From the NCBI RefSeq assembly GCF_002953715.1, contig NZ_CP025012.1:868001-932000 (forward strand): a stretch of DNA of 64,000 nt, in the 5' to 3' direction. Made by a program: the position numbers and the translations under genes. Within the stretch, counting starts at the first letter, position 1, and each line of letters starts with the position of its first letter. Positions 17,460 to 28,093 of this stretch are shown here, one piece after another. The notes under the pieces were generated by a model. It was not told the DNA's origin. It did not search any database and was given only the letters and a program-made list of their open reading frames with translations. Origin of the DNA: Rhizobium leguminosarum (GTDB lineage: Bacteria; Pseudomonadota; Alphaproteobacteria; Rhizobiales; Rhizobiaceae).

Positions 17460-19109
17460 CTATCTGTCGCTGACGGCCGCGCGCGGGTTGACCCAGGGTA
17501 CCTGGTTCGAGCGCGCCAGCGGCTGTTTGCCGAGGATATGGTCGGCCGCCTTCTCTCCGGTCATGATCGAGGGTCCGTTCAGATTGCCGTAGGTGACGTG
17601 CGGGAAGATCGAGCTGTCGGCGACACGCAGGCCATCGACGCCGATCACCCGCGTTTGCGGATCGACCACGGCCATCGGGTCGTCCTTGGCGCCCATGCGG
17701 CAGGTGCCGCAAGGGTGATAGGCACTTTCCAGATGCTCGCGCAGGAAGGCGTCGATCTCTTCGTCGCTTTGCACGCCTTCGCCCGGCTGGATCTCCGGCC
17801 CGCGATAGTCGTTGAAGGCGCTCTGCCCGAAGATCTCGCGGGTGAGGCGCACGCAGTGGCGGAACTTCTCCCAATCCTCGGCATGGCTCATATAGTTGAA
17901 GCGCAGCACCGGATCGGCCTTGGGGTCGGCGGAGCGTAAGCTCACGCTGCCGCGCGATTTCGACAGGTTGTAGCCGACATGAACCTGGAAACCGTGGCTT
18001 TTCGCCGCCGCCTTGCCGTCATAGCTGATTGCCACCGGCAGGAAATGATACTGGATGTCGGGTTGCTTCAGCCCCGGCGCGGAGCGCAGGAAGGCACAGG
18101 CCTCGAACTGGTTGGAGGCGCCGAGCCCGCCGCGCGAGAGCAGCCATTGTGCGCCGGCCACCCCCTGCCAGAACCACGGCAGCCAGGAATAGAGCGACAC
18201 CGGCTTGGTGCTCACCTGCTGAAAGTAGAATTCCATATGGTCCTGCAGATTGGCGCCGACGCCCGGCCTGTCGGCCTTCACTGCAATGCCCATGTCCTGC
18301 AGATGAGCGCCGGGACCGATGCCCGACAGCATCAAGAGCTTCGGCGAATTGAAGGAGGAGGCCGAGACGATCACCTCGCGGTTCGCCTTCACCACCTCTG
18401 TTCTGCCGTTGCGGTCGATCTCGACGCCTGTGGCACGTCCGTCCTCGATCACGATCTTCTGCGCAAAGCCGTAGACGATCCTGACATTGTCCCGCTTCAG
18501 CGCCGGTTTCAGATAGGCATTGGCAGCAGACCAGCGGCGGCCGCCGAAGATGGTCTGCTCCATCAGACCGAAGCCTTCCTGCTTGCTGCCGTTATAATCC
18601 TCCGTCGTCTCGAAGCCCGCCTGTTTGCCGGCGTCGACGAAGGCGCGGAAGAGCGGATTGGTGAAGCCGCCGCGCTGGACATGCAGCGGCCCATCGGTGC
18701 CGCGCCAGCCCTCTTCGCCGCCATGCGAATGTTCCATCCGCTTGAAATAGGGAAGCACGTCGGCATAGGCCCAGCCGCTGGCGCCGAGCTCCTCCCAGCG
18801 GTTGAAGTCCTCGGCATGGCCGCGCACATAGACCATGCCATTGATCGAGGAGGAGCCGCCGATCACCTTGCCGCGCGGCGCGGTGATGCGCCGGTTGTTG
18901 AGGTTTGCCTCGGGCTCGGACAGATAACCCCAGTTATATCTCTTCATGCTCATCGGCCAGGCAAGCGCTGCCGGCATCTGGATGAACGGCCCAAAATCGC
19001 TGCCGCCCGCCTCGATGACGATGACACTGTTCTTGCCGTCTTCCGACAGACGGTAGGCGAGGGCGGAGCCGGCGGAGCCCGAGCCGATGATGACGAAATC
19101 TGCTTGCAT
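17460..19109 (-). CDS. betA: Choline dehydrogenase
   Basis: 549 residues of the GMC oxidoreductase family. The FAD-binding motif [18 protein letters not shown] is at the N-terminus, GMC signature 1 follows ([20 protein letters not shown]), and the catalytic His465 lies in HPCGTCRMG. It oxidises choline to betaine aldehyde at the membrane and can oxidise the aldehyde further. It is third in the betI-betB-betA unit, separated from betB by ~250 bases that hold a palindromic repeat. No betC (choline sulfatase) is present, unlike in Sinorhizobium meliloti. Confidence 0.95.
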   Translation of the reverse strand: MQADFVIIGSGSAGSALAYRLSEDGKNSVIVIEAGGSDFGPFIQMPAALAWPMSMKRYNWGYLSEPEANLNNRRITAPRGKVIGGSSSINGMVYVRGHAEDFNRWEELGASGWAYADVLPYFKRMEHSHGGEEGWRGTDGPLHVQRGGFTNPLFRAFVDAGKQAGFETTEDYNGSKQEGFGLMEQTIFGGRRWSAANAYLKPALKRDNVRIVYGFAQKIVIEDGRATGVEIDRNGRTEVVKANREVIVSASSFNSPKLLMLSGIGPGAHLQDMGIAVKADRPGVGANLQDHMEFYFQQVSTKPVSLYSWLPWFWQGVAGAQWLLSRGGLGASNQFEACAFLRSAPGLKQPDIQYHFLPVAISYDGKAAAKSHGFQVHVGYNLSKSRGSVSLRSADPKADPVLRFNYMSHAEDWEKFRHCVRLTREIFGQSAFNDYRGPEIQPGEGVQSDEEIDAFLREHLESAYHPCGTCRMGAKDDPMAVVDPQTRVIGVDGLRVADSSIFPHVTYGNLNGPSIMTGEKAADHILGKQPLARSNQVPWVNPRAAVSDR

Positions 19110-19165
19110 CTACTTGTTTCCCTCGAGCAGCCATCATCCGGCTGCTTCTTGTTTTTCCCAGAACC

Positions 19166-19335
19166 TGCCCCTCATCCGCCTGCCGGCACCTTCTCCCCGT
19201 AAACGGGGCGAAGGGACATGCCGCACCAGCTTCCCCCAACCTCGACGCTGCGTTTGGCACGTCCCCTCTCCCCGCGAGCGGGGGTCCGGAGGACGGGTCG
19301 AGACGAGTGGCTCGACCCCGTTAGGGTGAGGGGCA
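19166..19335. repeat. Intergenic palindromic repeat between betB and betA
   Basis: Imperfect dyad with GCCCCTCA ends and internal CTCCCCGTAAACGGGGCGA and CTCCCCGCGAGCGGGGG stems. Related copies lie at 33263-33402, 55262-55436 and 59649-59823. Being inside the bet operon it may lower expression of betA relative to betB. Confidence 0.8.
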
Positions 19336-19360
19336 AAGGCAAGGGCAGATGTGTTTCAAT

Positions 19361-20824
19361 TCAATAAGGCGCCACCACCGGCCCCATGCCGACATAGACC
19401 GTCTTCAGCTCGGAATAATGCTCCAGCGCGGCCAGCGAATTCTCGCGGCCGAAGCCGGATTGTTTCGAGCCGCCGAAGGGGATTTCCACTGGGCAGAGAT
19501 TATAGGTGTTGATCCACAGCGTGCCCGCCTCCAGCCGGTCGACGACGCGGTGGGCGCGGGTGAGGTCGGCGGTAAAGACGCCGCCGGAAAGGCCGAATTC
19601 GCTGGCATTGGCCCGCGTAATCACCTCGTCCTCGGCGTCGAAATCGAGCACTGACATGACCGGCCCGAAGATCTCCTCGCGGGCGATGCTCATGTCGTCG
19701 GTGACATCTGCAAACACCGTCGGCTGCACATAATAACCTTCGCCGGAGACGTTGTTCGGAATGCCGCCGCCGGCAATGAGTGTTGCGCCCTCGGCCTTGC
19801 CCTTCTCGATGTAGGAGATCACTTTCTCGCGCTGCGCCCAGGAGACCATCGGCCCCACCTGCGTCGCCTCGTCCATCGGATCGCCGATCAGCATCGCCTC
19901 GGTGCGGACCTTCAGCCGCTTCAGGAATTCGGCCTTAATAGCCTTCTGCACGAAGACGCGCGTGCCGTTCGAGCAGACTTGGCCGGTCGAATAGAAATTG
20001 CCGAGCATCGCGCCCCCGACCGCCGAATCGAGATCGGCATCGTCGAAAACAATCAGCGGCGACTTGCCGCCGAGCTCCATCGTCACGTGCTTGAGGTTGC
20101 CGGCGGCAGCCGCCGCCACCCTGCGCCCGGTCGGCACCGAGCCGGTCAGCGACACCTTGGCGACATCGGGATGGTTGACGAGCAGCGGCCCGGTGTCGCG
20201 GTCGCCCTGGATCACATTGAAGAGCCCCTTCGGCAGTCCCGCCTCGTGCAGGATCTCGGCGATCTTCAGCGCCCCGAGCGGCGTGTTCTCGGACGGTTTG
20301 AACACCATGGCATTGCCGCAGACAAGCGCCGGGGCAGCTTTCCAGCAGGCGATCTGCTGCGGATAGTTCCAGGCGCCGATGCCGACGCAGACGCCGAGCG
20401 GCACCCGCTTGGTATAGGCGAAATCCTGGCCGAGCGGGATCTGCGAACCGTTGAGACCGGCCGGCGCAATGCCGCCGAAGAATTCGAAGGCATCCGCACC
20501 CGAGGTCGGGTCAGCGACAACAGTCTCCTGGATCGGCTTGCCGGTATCGAGCGTCTCGAGTTCGGAGAGCGCCCGGTTTCTCTCGCGCATGATGTCGGCT
20601 GCCCGTTTCAGGATGCGCCCGCGCGCCATCGGGCTCATCGCCGCCCATTCCGGCTGGGCGCGTTTGGCCGCGGCGATCGCCCGTTCGACGATCGCGGGCG
20701 TTGCGGCATGCAGCCGGGCGATCACCTCGCCGGTCGCCGGATAGAGGCTCTCGATGACGGTGCCGTCGGTATCCTCGACATATTCGCCGTCGATGAAGTG
20801 CGAGGCTTTCGGCTGGGCTTTCAT
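19361..20824 (-). CDS. betB: Betaine aldehyde dehydrogenase
   Basis: 487 residues, standard BetB length. Aldehyde dehydrogenase fold with the NAD-binding segment [15 protein letters not shown], catalytic Glu250 in MELGGKSP and nucleophile Cys284 in [11 protein letters not shown]. The Asn at 153 (AWNYP) for oxyanion stabilisation is present. It converts betaine aldehyde to glycine betaine for osmoprotection or as a carbon and nitrogen source. The start overlaps the betI stop by four bases (20821-20824), so they are co-translated. betA follows after a repeat. Confidence 0.96.
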   Translation of the reverse strand: MKAQPKASHFIDGEYVEDTDGTVIESLYPATGEVIARLHAATPAIVERAIAAAKRAQPEWAAMSPMARGRILKRAADIMRERNRALSELETLDTGKPIQETVVADPTSGADAFEFFGGIAPAGLNGSQIPLGQDFAYTKRVPLGVCVGIGAWNYPQQIACWKAAPALVCGNAMVFKPSENTPLGALKIAEILHEAGLPKGLFNVIQGDRDTGPLLVNHPDVAKVSLTGSVPTGRRVAAAAAGNLKHVTMELGGKSPLIVFDDADLDSAVGGAMLGNFYSTGQVCSNGTRVFVQKAIKAEFLKRLKVRTEAMLIGDPMDEATQVGPMVSWAQREKVISYIEKGKAEGATLIAGGGIPNNVSGEGYYVQPTVFADVTDDMSIAREEIFGPVMSVLDFDAEDEVITRANASEFGLSGGVFTADLTRAHRVVDRLEAGTLWINTYNLCPVEIPFGGSKQSGFGRENSLAALEHYSELKTVYVGMGPVVAPY

Positions 20825-21465
20825 GTCATTTGTCCTTGGGTGGTTCGATGTGGTCGTCCCTTCTCGCTCCGGGGAGAGGGGGAGGCGGTGGCCAAAAGCG
20901 CATTCAGATAATCTTCCGTCAGCGCGATCGAAGCTTCAATGCCGATCGGCGCGGATTTCAGACTTTGCCTGATATAGAGCCCGTCGATCATCGCCGCAGC
21001 GCCTTCGGCGATGCGTTCTGCGGCGTCAGCTGGCAACAGCGCCTTGAGGTCGGCCAGCAGATTGGAGCGCAGCCGCCGCGCATAGATCACCAGGAAGCGC
21101 CGCGTCTCTTCCGAGCGCTGCGCTTCGGCGTAAAAGGCAAGCCAGGCGGCGATCGTCTCCGGCGCGAACTGGTCGGCGTGGAAGCTGACGCGGATGACGG
21201 CCGAAAGCCGCGCGCGCGGCGTACTGGCGGCCGCAAGCGCCGTCACCGTATCGTTGCGCAATTGTCTTAGAAGCGAGCGGATCGTCTCGATCAGCAATTG
21301 CTCCTTGCTGCCGAAATAATGATGAGCCAGGGCTGGCGACACGCCGGCCTGCCGGGCGATGTCGGACATGGTGACGGCAAGCGAGCCGTGATCGCCGATC
21401 ACCCGCAGCGCCGCATCGACAAGCGCCTTGCGGCGCACCGGCTCCATTCCGACCTTCGGCAACAA
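20821..21465 (-). CDS. betI: TetR-type choline-responsive repressor
   Basis: 214 residues beginning [21 protein letters not shown], the BetI opening. Helix-turn-helix [26 protein letters not shown] lies at about residues 38-63. The ligand domain contains [24 protein letters not shown], conserved in BetI. It is the first gene of the betIBA unit and should repress it until choline is present. A dyad 33 bases upstream of the start (21498-21517) fits its operator. Confidence 0.94.
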   Translation of the reverse strand: MLPKVGMEPVRRKALVDAALRVIGDHGSLAVTMSDIARQAGVSPALAHHYFGSKEQLLIETIRSLLRQLRNDTVTALAAASTPRARLSAVIRVSFHADQFAPETIAAWLAFYAEAQRSEETRRFLVIYARRLRSNLLADLKALLPADAAERIAEGAAAMIDGLYIRQSLKSAPIGIEASIALTEDYLNALLATASPSPRSEKGRPHRTTQGQMT

Positions 21466-21497
21466 ACCACTCCTATGAAATCAGCGGCAGGTTATTT

Positions 21498-21517
21498 TTG
21501 ATTGACTGATCAATCAA
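21498..21517. promoter_or_regulatory. Probable BetI operator
   Basis: TTGATTGACTGATCAATCAA: two perfect 8-base arms with a 4-base centre, between betI and the divergent HdeD-like gene. It matches the TTGA-rich dyads known upstream of bet operons. Confidence 0.75.
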
Positions 21518-21602
21518 TAAAAATCTTTCTCGATTTGCTCGAACGCAGATCTTTCCCTGCCGAATTGCTGCAACATATTCTCAACCTGTCAGGAGGTGCA
21601 CC

Positions 21603-22151
21603 ATGGCCGATGTCTTCGAGGGGACGCCGACATCTTCGCTGCAGTCGAAATGGATCTGGTTTGCCGGTCTCGGCGTGCTGCTGCTCGTCTGCGGTTTGAT
21701 CGCGCTCGGCAATCTGATGCTCGCCACCGTCGTCTCGGTCTATTACGTCGGCATGCTGATGCTGGCCGGCGGCGTGATCTATCTCGTCCATGCCTTCCAG
21801 GTGCGCGGCTGGGATCATGTGCTGTTCTGGATACTGAGCGGCCTGCTCTATGTGCTTGCCGGCATCTGCGCCTTCATCAATCCGATCCTGACCTCGGCGG
21901 CGCTGACGCTGTTTCTCTCACTCGCACTCGTCGTCGCCGGTGTCTTCCGCACCTGGGTCGGCATGCGCATGAAGCCCACCAAGGGCTGGCGTTGGATCGT
22001 CGCAAGCGGCGTGATCACCGCCCTTGCCGGTTTCGTCATCGCGCTCGGCTGGCCGGTGAACAGTCTGTGGATCCTCGGCCTGTTCCTGGCCGCCGATCTC
22101 ATCGTCCAGGGCTCGACGATGATTGCCTTCGGCCTCGGCATCCGCAGTTGA
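21603..22151 (+). CDS. HdeD-like membrane protein (DUF308)
   Basis: 182 residues with six hydrophobic segments (WFAGLGVLLLVCGLIALG, VVSVYYVGMLMLAGGVIYLV and so on), the HdeD/DUF308 layout of repeated helix pairs. Ribosome binding site AGGAGG nine bases before the ATG. HdeD in Escherichia coli protects against acid at high cell density; here the role is not known. The gene is divergent from betI with the presumed BetI operator in between, so it may respond to choline or osmotic signals as well. Confidence 0.85.
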   Translation: MADVFEGTPTSSLQSKWIWFAGLGVLLLVCGLIALGNLMLATVVSVYYVGMLMLAGGVIYLVHAFQVRGWDHVLFWILSGLLYVLAGICAFINPILTSAALTLFLSLALVVAGVFRTWVGMRMKPTKGWRWIVASGVITALAGFVIALGWPVNSLWILGLFLAADLIVQGSTMIAFGLGIRS

Positions 22152-22166
22152 AACTGATGCCGCTGA

Positions 22167-22265
22167 CCGTTCTTTTTTGACAAGACCCGTTCTTTTTTGA
22201 CAAGACTAGGACAGGGGATTAGACTTAACGGGTTACAGACCGGTCTCGAGTAAGCGAACGGTCTG
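22167..22265 (+). promoter_or_regulatory. 20-bp tandem repeat, promoter and dyad
   Basis: A 20-base unit containing GTTCTTTTTTGACAAGAC is present twice (22167-22206). The second copy supplies TTGACA (22197-22202), which with TAGACT (22220-22225) at 17-base spacing forms a sigma-70-like promoter. A dyad CAGACCG / CGGTCTG (22236-22242, 22259-22265) lies just downstream, a possible operator for the ParD-like gene. Confidence 0.55.
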
Positions 22266-22369
22266 AGTGCGAATGCACCAAGGCACCGGCGAGATCGCCG
22301 AGAATGCTGAAAATGGTCATGCGTCCCCCAGAGGCAGGGTTCTGCCTGATCAGCAAAGGGAGGAAGTTC

Positions 22370-22609
22370 ATGCCGATGGTCACCGTTTCCATCTCTCCGC
22401 AACAGGCAGCGGGCATCCGCGCCGCCGTCGATAATGGCGGCTATGCCTCGAGCAGTGAGGTTGTCCGCGAGGCGCTGCGCCTCTGGGATACCACCCGCAA
22501 GCTCAATGAGTTCCGGGACGATATTCTTGACGACGACGCTCCATCCGGCGGCAGATGCGTCGCCGACATGTTCGCCGATCACGAGGCGGAGCGCCGTCGC
22601 TCCGCCTGA
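22370..22609 (+). CDS. Orphan ParD-like ribbon-helix-helix protein
   Basis: 79 residues. The start at 22370 is set by GGGAGG seven bases upstream. VTVSISPQQAAGIRAAVDNGGYASSSEVVREALRLW is a typical ParD/RHH domain with the conserved strand, helix and Y-x-S-x-S-E-V-V-R-x-A-L turn. The tail (ADMFADHEAERRRSA) would be the toxin-binding part. No ParE-type gene follows: the next 150 bases contain only a hairpin and then the EAL gene. It could therefore be an orphan antitoxin, an anti-addiction relic or a stand-alone repressor. Confidence 0.75.
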   Translation: MPMVTVSISPQQAAGIRAAVDNGGYASSSEVVREALRLWDTTRKLNEFRDDILDDDAPSGGRCVADMFADHEAERRRSA

Positions 22610-22647
22610 GCAAGTGTTTGATTGCATTGGAAAAGTTGAATAAACGC

Positions 22648-22676
22648 GAAACGCGTAGGATGCCTTTGCGCGTTTC
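22648..22676 (+). terminator. Hairpin after ParD-like gene
   Basis: Perfect 8-bp stem GAAACGCG / CGCGTTTC with 13-base loop, followed by ATAAAACTTT. The T-run is poor, so terminator function is moderate. Confidence 0.4.
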
Positions 22677-22768
22677 ATAAAACTTTCACACTGGCGAAAG
22701 AGTTCATTGATCCTTCTGCGGCATGTTCCGGACGAAAAAGAACAAGTCACAGTGGAGATCGGCCCACA

Positions 22769-24586
22769 ATGAAGACCAGCATATCCTTGGCTGCCACCGT
22801 CGCGCCGGATGTCCTGCGCCGCTACGCCAGCGATCAGATCGTCACCCTTGCCAAACTCGTCGTCGAGAATGCCTTCCAGCCGATCGTCGAGGCCGGCACC
22901 GGCACGGTTTTCGGCTACGAATCCCTGATGCGCGGCCAGGAACGCATCGGCTATGATACGCCCCTCGAAATCCTCGACGAGGCTCACCAGGCCGGCCAGC
23001 TGCTGCAGCTCGAACAGATGGTCGCCAGCCGCGCGCTTGCCAAATTCGCGACGCTATCGAATTTCTCCACCTCGACGCTGTTCCTCAATCTCGATGTCCG
23101 GCTGATCCCGCATGGCGAGCACCTGGTCGAGAGCCTGCTGCAGCATCTGCGCAAGGCTAATATTCCGCCGTCCTCCGTCTGTTTCGAATTCTCCGAGCGG
23201 TTCGACAATACCAGCGTGCCGGAATTTTCCGGCCTCGTTTCCAGGCTGCGCAAGGCCGGTTTCAAGCTGGCGATCGACGATTTCGGCGTCGGTCATGGCG
23301 AGATGAAGCTGCTCTGCGATTATGCCGTCGATTATCTCAAGATCGACCGCCATTTCGTCGCCGAGATCGACCGCAGCCCCCGCAAGCGCCATCTCTTGAA
23401 GAGCATCGTCAACATCGCCCATGTGCTCGGCACGCGCGTCATCGCCGAAGGCATCGAGACCGAGGCCGAATTCATCGCCTGCCGCGAATATGGCGTCGAC
23501 CTCGTTCAGGGCTGGTTTATCTCCCGTCCGACGACGCATATGTCTGAGCTGGCGCCGTCCTTCCCGCATCTGCAGGAGCTCGGCAAGAGCAAGCGGGGCA
23601 GCCAGTCACTCGACGAAATCCTCATCCGCAAGCAGATCGAGCTGCTGCCGACGGTCTATGAGAATGACGGCATCGACAGCGTCTTCGAACTCTTCCGCCG
23701 CAATCCACGCCAGGCTTTCTTTCCCGTCCTCAACGCCAATGACGAGCCACGCGGCATCATCCACGAGCATCACCTCAAGGAATATATCTACCAGCCCTTC
23801 GGCCGCGATCTCCTGAAGAACAAGATGTACGAGCGCAGCATCTCGCATTTCGTCGAGATGGCGCCGATCGTCGGCCTCGACAGCGACGCCGAGCATCTGA
23901 TGGCGATCTTCGCCAATATGGAAGGCAGCAACTGCCTGATCCTGACCGACAATATGCGTTATGCCGGGGTCGTCTCCGCCGCATCGCTGATCAAGGTCAT
24001 CAACGAGAAGCAGCTGAAGACCGCGCAGGACCAGAACCCGCTGACCGGCCTGCCGGGCAATCGCGCCATCCGCGATTTCATGCGTCAGTCCGGCCGTGAC
24101 GGCGATGAGCTCCGCCACTTCTGCTATTGCGACTTCGACAATTTCAAGCCGTTCAACGATGCCTATGGCTTCCATCTCGGCGACCACGCGATCTCGCTGT
24201 TTGCCGCGCTGATGCGCCGTTATTTCTTCGCCGAACGCCATTTCCTCGGCCATGTCGGCGGCGACGATTTCTTCATCGGCATCGTCGGCTGGACCAAGGA
24301 GGAACTGACGGAGATCCTCGACCGGCTGATCAGCGATTTCCACGACGACGTGCGGGATCTCTATTCCGACGAGCACCGCGCCGCCGGCCGCATCCTCGGT
24401 CACGACCGCACCGGCGCCGAAGCTTTGTTCCCGCTGATGCGCTGCTCGATCGGCGTCATCGAACTGCCGGAGGGCCTCGTCATCGACGATATCAACCGCG
24501 TCAGCGCCGAAATTGCCATCATCAAGTCGGCTGCCAAGGACAGCGAGGAAGGCCTGGTCTTCCACCTGCTGGGCGAGGCGAATTGA
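22769..24586 (+). CDS. EAL-CBS-GGDEF cyclic-di-GMP protein
   Basis: 605 residues, soluble. Order: EAL domain (about 25-270) with YESLMR (Glu51) in place of EAL, FEFSER, AIDDFGVGHGE, YLKIDR, AEGIETEAE and VQGWFISRP; then a CBS pair (about 290-425); then a GGDEF domain with GGDDF at 497-501. The EAL metal residues look present, so phosphodiesterase activity is plausible. The GGDDF variant may or may not make c-di-GMP, and CBS domains suggest nucleotide control. Stand-alone gene with ribosome binding site GGAG. One of two c-di-GMP enzymes in this window. Confidence 0.9.
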   Translation: MKTSISLAATVAPDVLRRYASDQIVTLAKLVVENAFQPIVEAGTGTVFGYESLMRGQERIGYDTPLEILDEAHQAGQLLQLEQMVASRALAKFATLSNFSTSTLFLNLDVRLIPHGEHLVESLLQHLRKANIPPSSVCFEFSERFDNTSVPEFSGLVSRLRKAGFKLAIDDFGVGHGEMKLLCDYAVDYLKIDRHFVAEIDRSPRKRHLLKSIVNIAHVLGTRVIAEGIETEAEFIACREYGVDLVQGWFISRPTTHMSELAPSFPHLQELGKSKRGSQSLDEILIRKQIELLPTVYENDGIDSVFELFRRNPRQAFFPVLNANDEPRGIIHEHHLKEYIYQPFGRDLLKNKMYERSISHFVEMAPIVGLDSDAEHLMAIFANMEGSNCLILTDNMRYAGVVSAASLIKVINEKQLKTAQDQNPLTGLPGNRAIRDFMRQSGRDGDELRHFCYCDFDNFKPFNDAYGFHLGDHAISLFAALMRRYFFAERHFLGHVGGDDFFIGIVGWTKEELTEILDRLISDFHDDVRDLYSDEHRAAGRILGHDRTGAEALFPLMRCSIGVIELPEGLVIDDINRVSAEIAIIKSAAKDSEEGLVFHLLGEAN

Positions 24587-24650
24587 CGCCTCTGCCACAT
24601 CAAGCCTTCCCAAGCCTGCGGGGCTGATTTATTTCCTGTGTCCAGCGAAT

Positions 24651-25747
<1,097 letters not shown>

Positions 25748-25750
<3 letters not shown>

Positions 25751-25917
25751 AGCAATTCCAGCAAAAGTGCGCAGCGGTTTTGTGTCCGGAATTGCGTGAG
25801 AACAAAGAGCAATTCCAGCAAAAGTGCGCAGCGGTTTTGCCAGGCAAAGCGCGAAGTGCTTTTGCCGGGAATTGCGCGAGAGCAAAGAGATAGGGCGCTC
25901 TTAGCGCGTCCTATCGG
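25748..25917. repeat. Two nested RIME copies and terminal stem
   Basis: Two cores (25750-25806 and 25807-25880) stand in tandem; the second carries an internal inverted partial copy (GGTTTTGCCAGGCAAAGCGC). The right end forms GATAGGGCGC / GCGCGTCCTATC (25889-25917), overlapping the MFS stop. It can serve as terminator for both convergent genes. Confidence 0.8.
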
Positions 25918-27340
25918 ACGCGCGGCGCGGTAGTGTCAGCGACACGCCGACGGCGAGAACACCGGGCAGCGCCATCAGCAGATAGAGCCAGTGCGCCGCC
26001 GAAAGCGCGCCTGATATGCCGCAGGGATGAACGAGGCCGGCGCCATTGGCGATGACGCCGGCAAAGGCAGCCCCGAACGCCGCGCCGAGCGAACTCATCG
26101 TCGGGATCGCGGCAGAAGCCTTGTCCTTCTCGTTGTCGGCGACGAGCCTCAAAACCATGGCGACGAGATGCGCCCAGCCGAGACCGATACCGAAGCCCAT
26201 CATGAACATGCCGATCGCCGCCGGCACGATGAGGAGCATATGCCCCTCGGGATTGTCCTTGGCGAGGAAGACGGCGAGGCAAGCGGTCGCCGCCGCCTCG
26301 ATGAGGGCGCCAATGACGATTGCCGCGTACGCCCGCCTGCCGGTCAGCGAGCCGCTGAGGAAGGCCGCAAACGTCCATCCGAGGGCAACCAGCGCCACCA
26401 GATAACCCGATGCGAGTGGAGCCACCCCATGCAGGGTCTGCAGGAAATAGGGAATGAAGACGTCGCTGACGAGAACGACGGTCATGGCGAGCATCGCCAG
26501 GTAGACCCGGGAAATCGGCTGGGAAAGGCTGACGGCGCCAGAGGGCAGCAGGCGGTTCGGGCTTCTGCCCTCGATGAAGATCATGCCGGCGACCGCGACG
26601 ACCGAAGAGGCGATCAGCGCGACCTTCGTGGCTGTCGTCTCGATCGCGCCGGCCGTGCTGACCATCAGGACGGCGGCAAGCAGCAGCCCGATCTGGGCAA
26701 TCGGCGTCTTTACCTGCTCGCGGTCGTCCTCGACCTCTGGCAACAGCCGCGGCGCCAGGAAGGCCATCAGCAGGCCGAGCGGCACGAGCACGATGAATGC
26801 GTAGCGCCAGGCGTGGCCGGATGAAAAGAAGCCGCCGAACGTCGGCCCGATGACGGTCGCCACCCCCCAGATCGCGGCATAGAGCGTCGAGGCCTTCGGC
26901 CATAGCGGCTCGGGATAGACGAAGCGGATGAAGGCATAGCCGAGGGCGGCAAGCGCCCCAGTTCCCAGACCCTGCACCGCGCGTCCGATCAACACCACCG
27001 GCATCGACGGTGCGGCTGCGGCAATCAGGCTGCCGACGCCGAAGACCAGTGCCGCGATCACGTAGACGGATCGAAGTCCGATGCCGCGCGGCCGCATGGC
27101 GACGAAGATCGAGCCGAGCACGGCAGCGGCGACAAACAGGCTGGTGACCCAGGAAAACAGCGCGAGGCCGCCGATATCGCGCACGATCGAAGGCGCGATC
27201 GTCGCCATGATGTAACTCTCCACCGCATAAAGCGTCACGCCACCGGCCAGCATCAATGTTGCCGGCAGGAGCTCCGGCAGGAAGAGGCGGAAGATGGAGT
27301 TGGCGCTGGGGATGGCTGCTGTCTGGTCGATATTCGACAT
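25901..27340 (-). CDS. MFS efflux transporter
   Basis: 479 residues with about 14 hydrophobic segments. Start at 27340 (MSNIDQTAAIPSA); the longer frame upstream lies in the operator region. A drug-exporter-like motif is seen after the first segments (SIVRDIGGLALFSWVTSLF), then FVAMRPRGIGLRSVYV and GRAVQGLGTGALAALGYAFI, close to the DHA2 drug:proton antiporter pattern. It is divergent from a regulator with a cysteine cluster, with a TTTTCCAA/TTGGAAAA dyad between, so expression is probably repressed until that regulator is inactivated. Substrate unknown. Confidence 0.85.
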   Translation of the reverse strand: MSNIDQTAAIPSANSIFRLFLPELLPATLMLAGGVTLYAVESYIMATIAPSIVRDIGGLALFSWVTSLFVAAAVLGSIFVAMRPRGIGLRSVYVIAALVFGVGSLIAAAAPSMPVVLIGRAVQGLGTGALAALGYAFIRFVYPEPLWPKASTLYAAIWGVATVIGPTFGGFFSSGHAWRYAFIVLVPLGLLMAFLAPRLLPEVEDDREQVKTPIAQIGLLLAAVLMVSTAGAIETTATKVALIASSVVAVAGMIFIEGRSPNRLLPSGAVSLSQPISRVYLAMLAMTVVLVSDVFIPYFLQTLHGVAPLASGYLVALVALGWTFAAFLSGSLTGRRAYAAIVIGALIEAAATACLAVFLAKDNPEGHMLLIVPAAIGMFMMGFGIGLGWAHLVAMVLRLVADNEKDKASAAIPTMSSLGAAFGAAFAGVIANGAGLVHPCGISGALSAAHWLYLLMALPGVLAVGVSLTLPRRASDRTR

Positions 27341-27375
27341 GGGAGGACCCCGAGATTTTTGCTGGCGAAGGATTA

Positions 27376-27399
27376 TTTTCCAAGTTATAAATTGGAAAA
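27376..27399. promoter_or_regulatory. Operator dyad between MFS pump and SufR-like gene
   Basis: Perfect arms TTTTCCAA (27376-27383) and TTGGAAAA (27392-27399) with an AT-only-but-one spacer. A third half site TTGGAAAA (27433-27440) overlaps the regulator start, so the regulator is probably self-controlled. Confidence 0.7.
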
Positions 27400-27441
27400 T
27401 TACACGCCGTTTCGAATTAAACAAGACTTGACTTGGAAAAT

Positions 27442-28065
27442 ATGCGCCAGTCCCCAGCCAACCGGATCCTGATTCTGATAAAAACCGACGGCCCGCAGCT
27501 CGCCGCAGCGATCGGCGATGCGCTAGGCATATCGGGCGAGGCTGCCCGCCAGCAACTGTCGAAGATGGCGGAGGAGGGGCTGGTGGAACCGGTCACTGTT
27601 GCCGCCGCGGGCCGTGGCCGGCCGCGCCAGCTCTGGCACCTCACAACGAGCGGCAACCGCCAATTTCCCGACGGCCATGCCGAGCTGACGGCAAACCTCC
27701 TCGGTACGCTCGTCGAACAGCTCGGCCCCGCAGCCCTCGATACCGTCATCTCCGCCCGTGAGGCCGAGACGCTGCAGCGCTATCGGCAGGAACTCGGCAA
27801 GGCGCATGACCTTGCCGCGCGCGTCGAAGGCCTTGCCGGCATCCGCACCCGCGAGGGCTATATGGCCGATCACTGGCAGGAGGCGGACGGCGCCTTCATG
27901 CTGGTCGAAAACCATTGCCCGATCTGCGCCGCCGCCACCGCCTGTGCCGGCTTCTGCCGCTCCGAACTCGAAACCTTCCGCGCCGTCCTTTGTGCTAAGG
28001 TCGAGCGCAGCGAACACATCCTCGCCGGCGCCCGCCGCTGCGCCTATCGCATCACGCCGCGTTGA
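27442..28065 (+). CDS. SufR-like winged-helix regulator with Cys cluster
   Basis: 207 residues from the ATG at 27442; a TTG at 27433 is an alternative. Winged helix at 8-75 (ILILIKTDGPQLAAAIGDAL, SGEAARQQLSKMAEEGLV, GRGRPRQLWHLT), as in the SufR/DeoR-type family. The C-terminal half contains ENHCPICAAATACAGFC with Cys159, 162, 168 and 172, and further cysteines at 184 and 200. SufR proteins bind an Fe-S cluster with cysteines in this area, so redox or iron sensing is likely. It faces the MFS pump and probably represses both. Confidence 0.85.
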   Translation: MRQSPANRILILIKTDGPQLAAAIGDALGISGEAARQQLSKMAEEGLVEPVTVAAAGRGRPRQLWHLTTSGNRQFPDGHAELTANLLGTLVEQLGPAALDTVISAREAETLQRYRQELGKAHDLAARVEGLAGIRTREGYMADHWQEADGAFMLVENHCPICAAATACAGFCRSELETFRAVLCAKVERSEHILAGARRCAYRITPR

Positions 28066-28093
28066 CGGATATCGCTCGCAAGCGGCTCGCACT

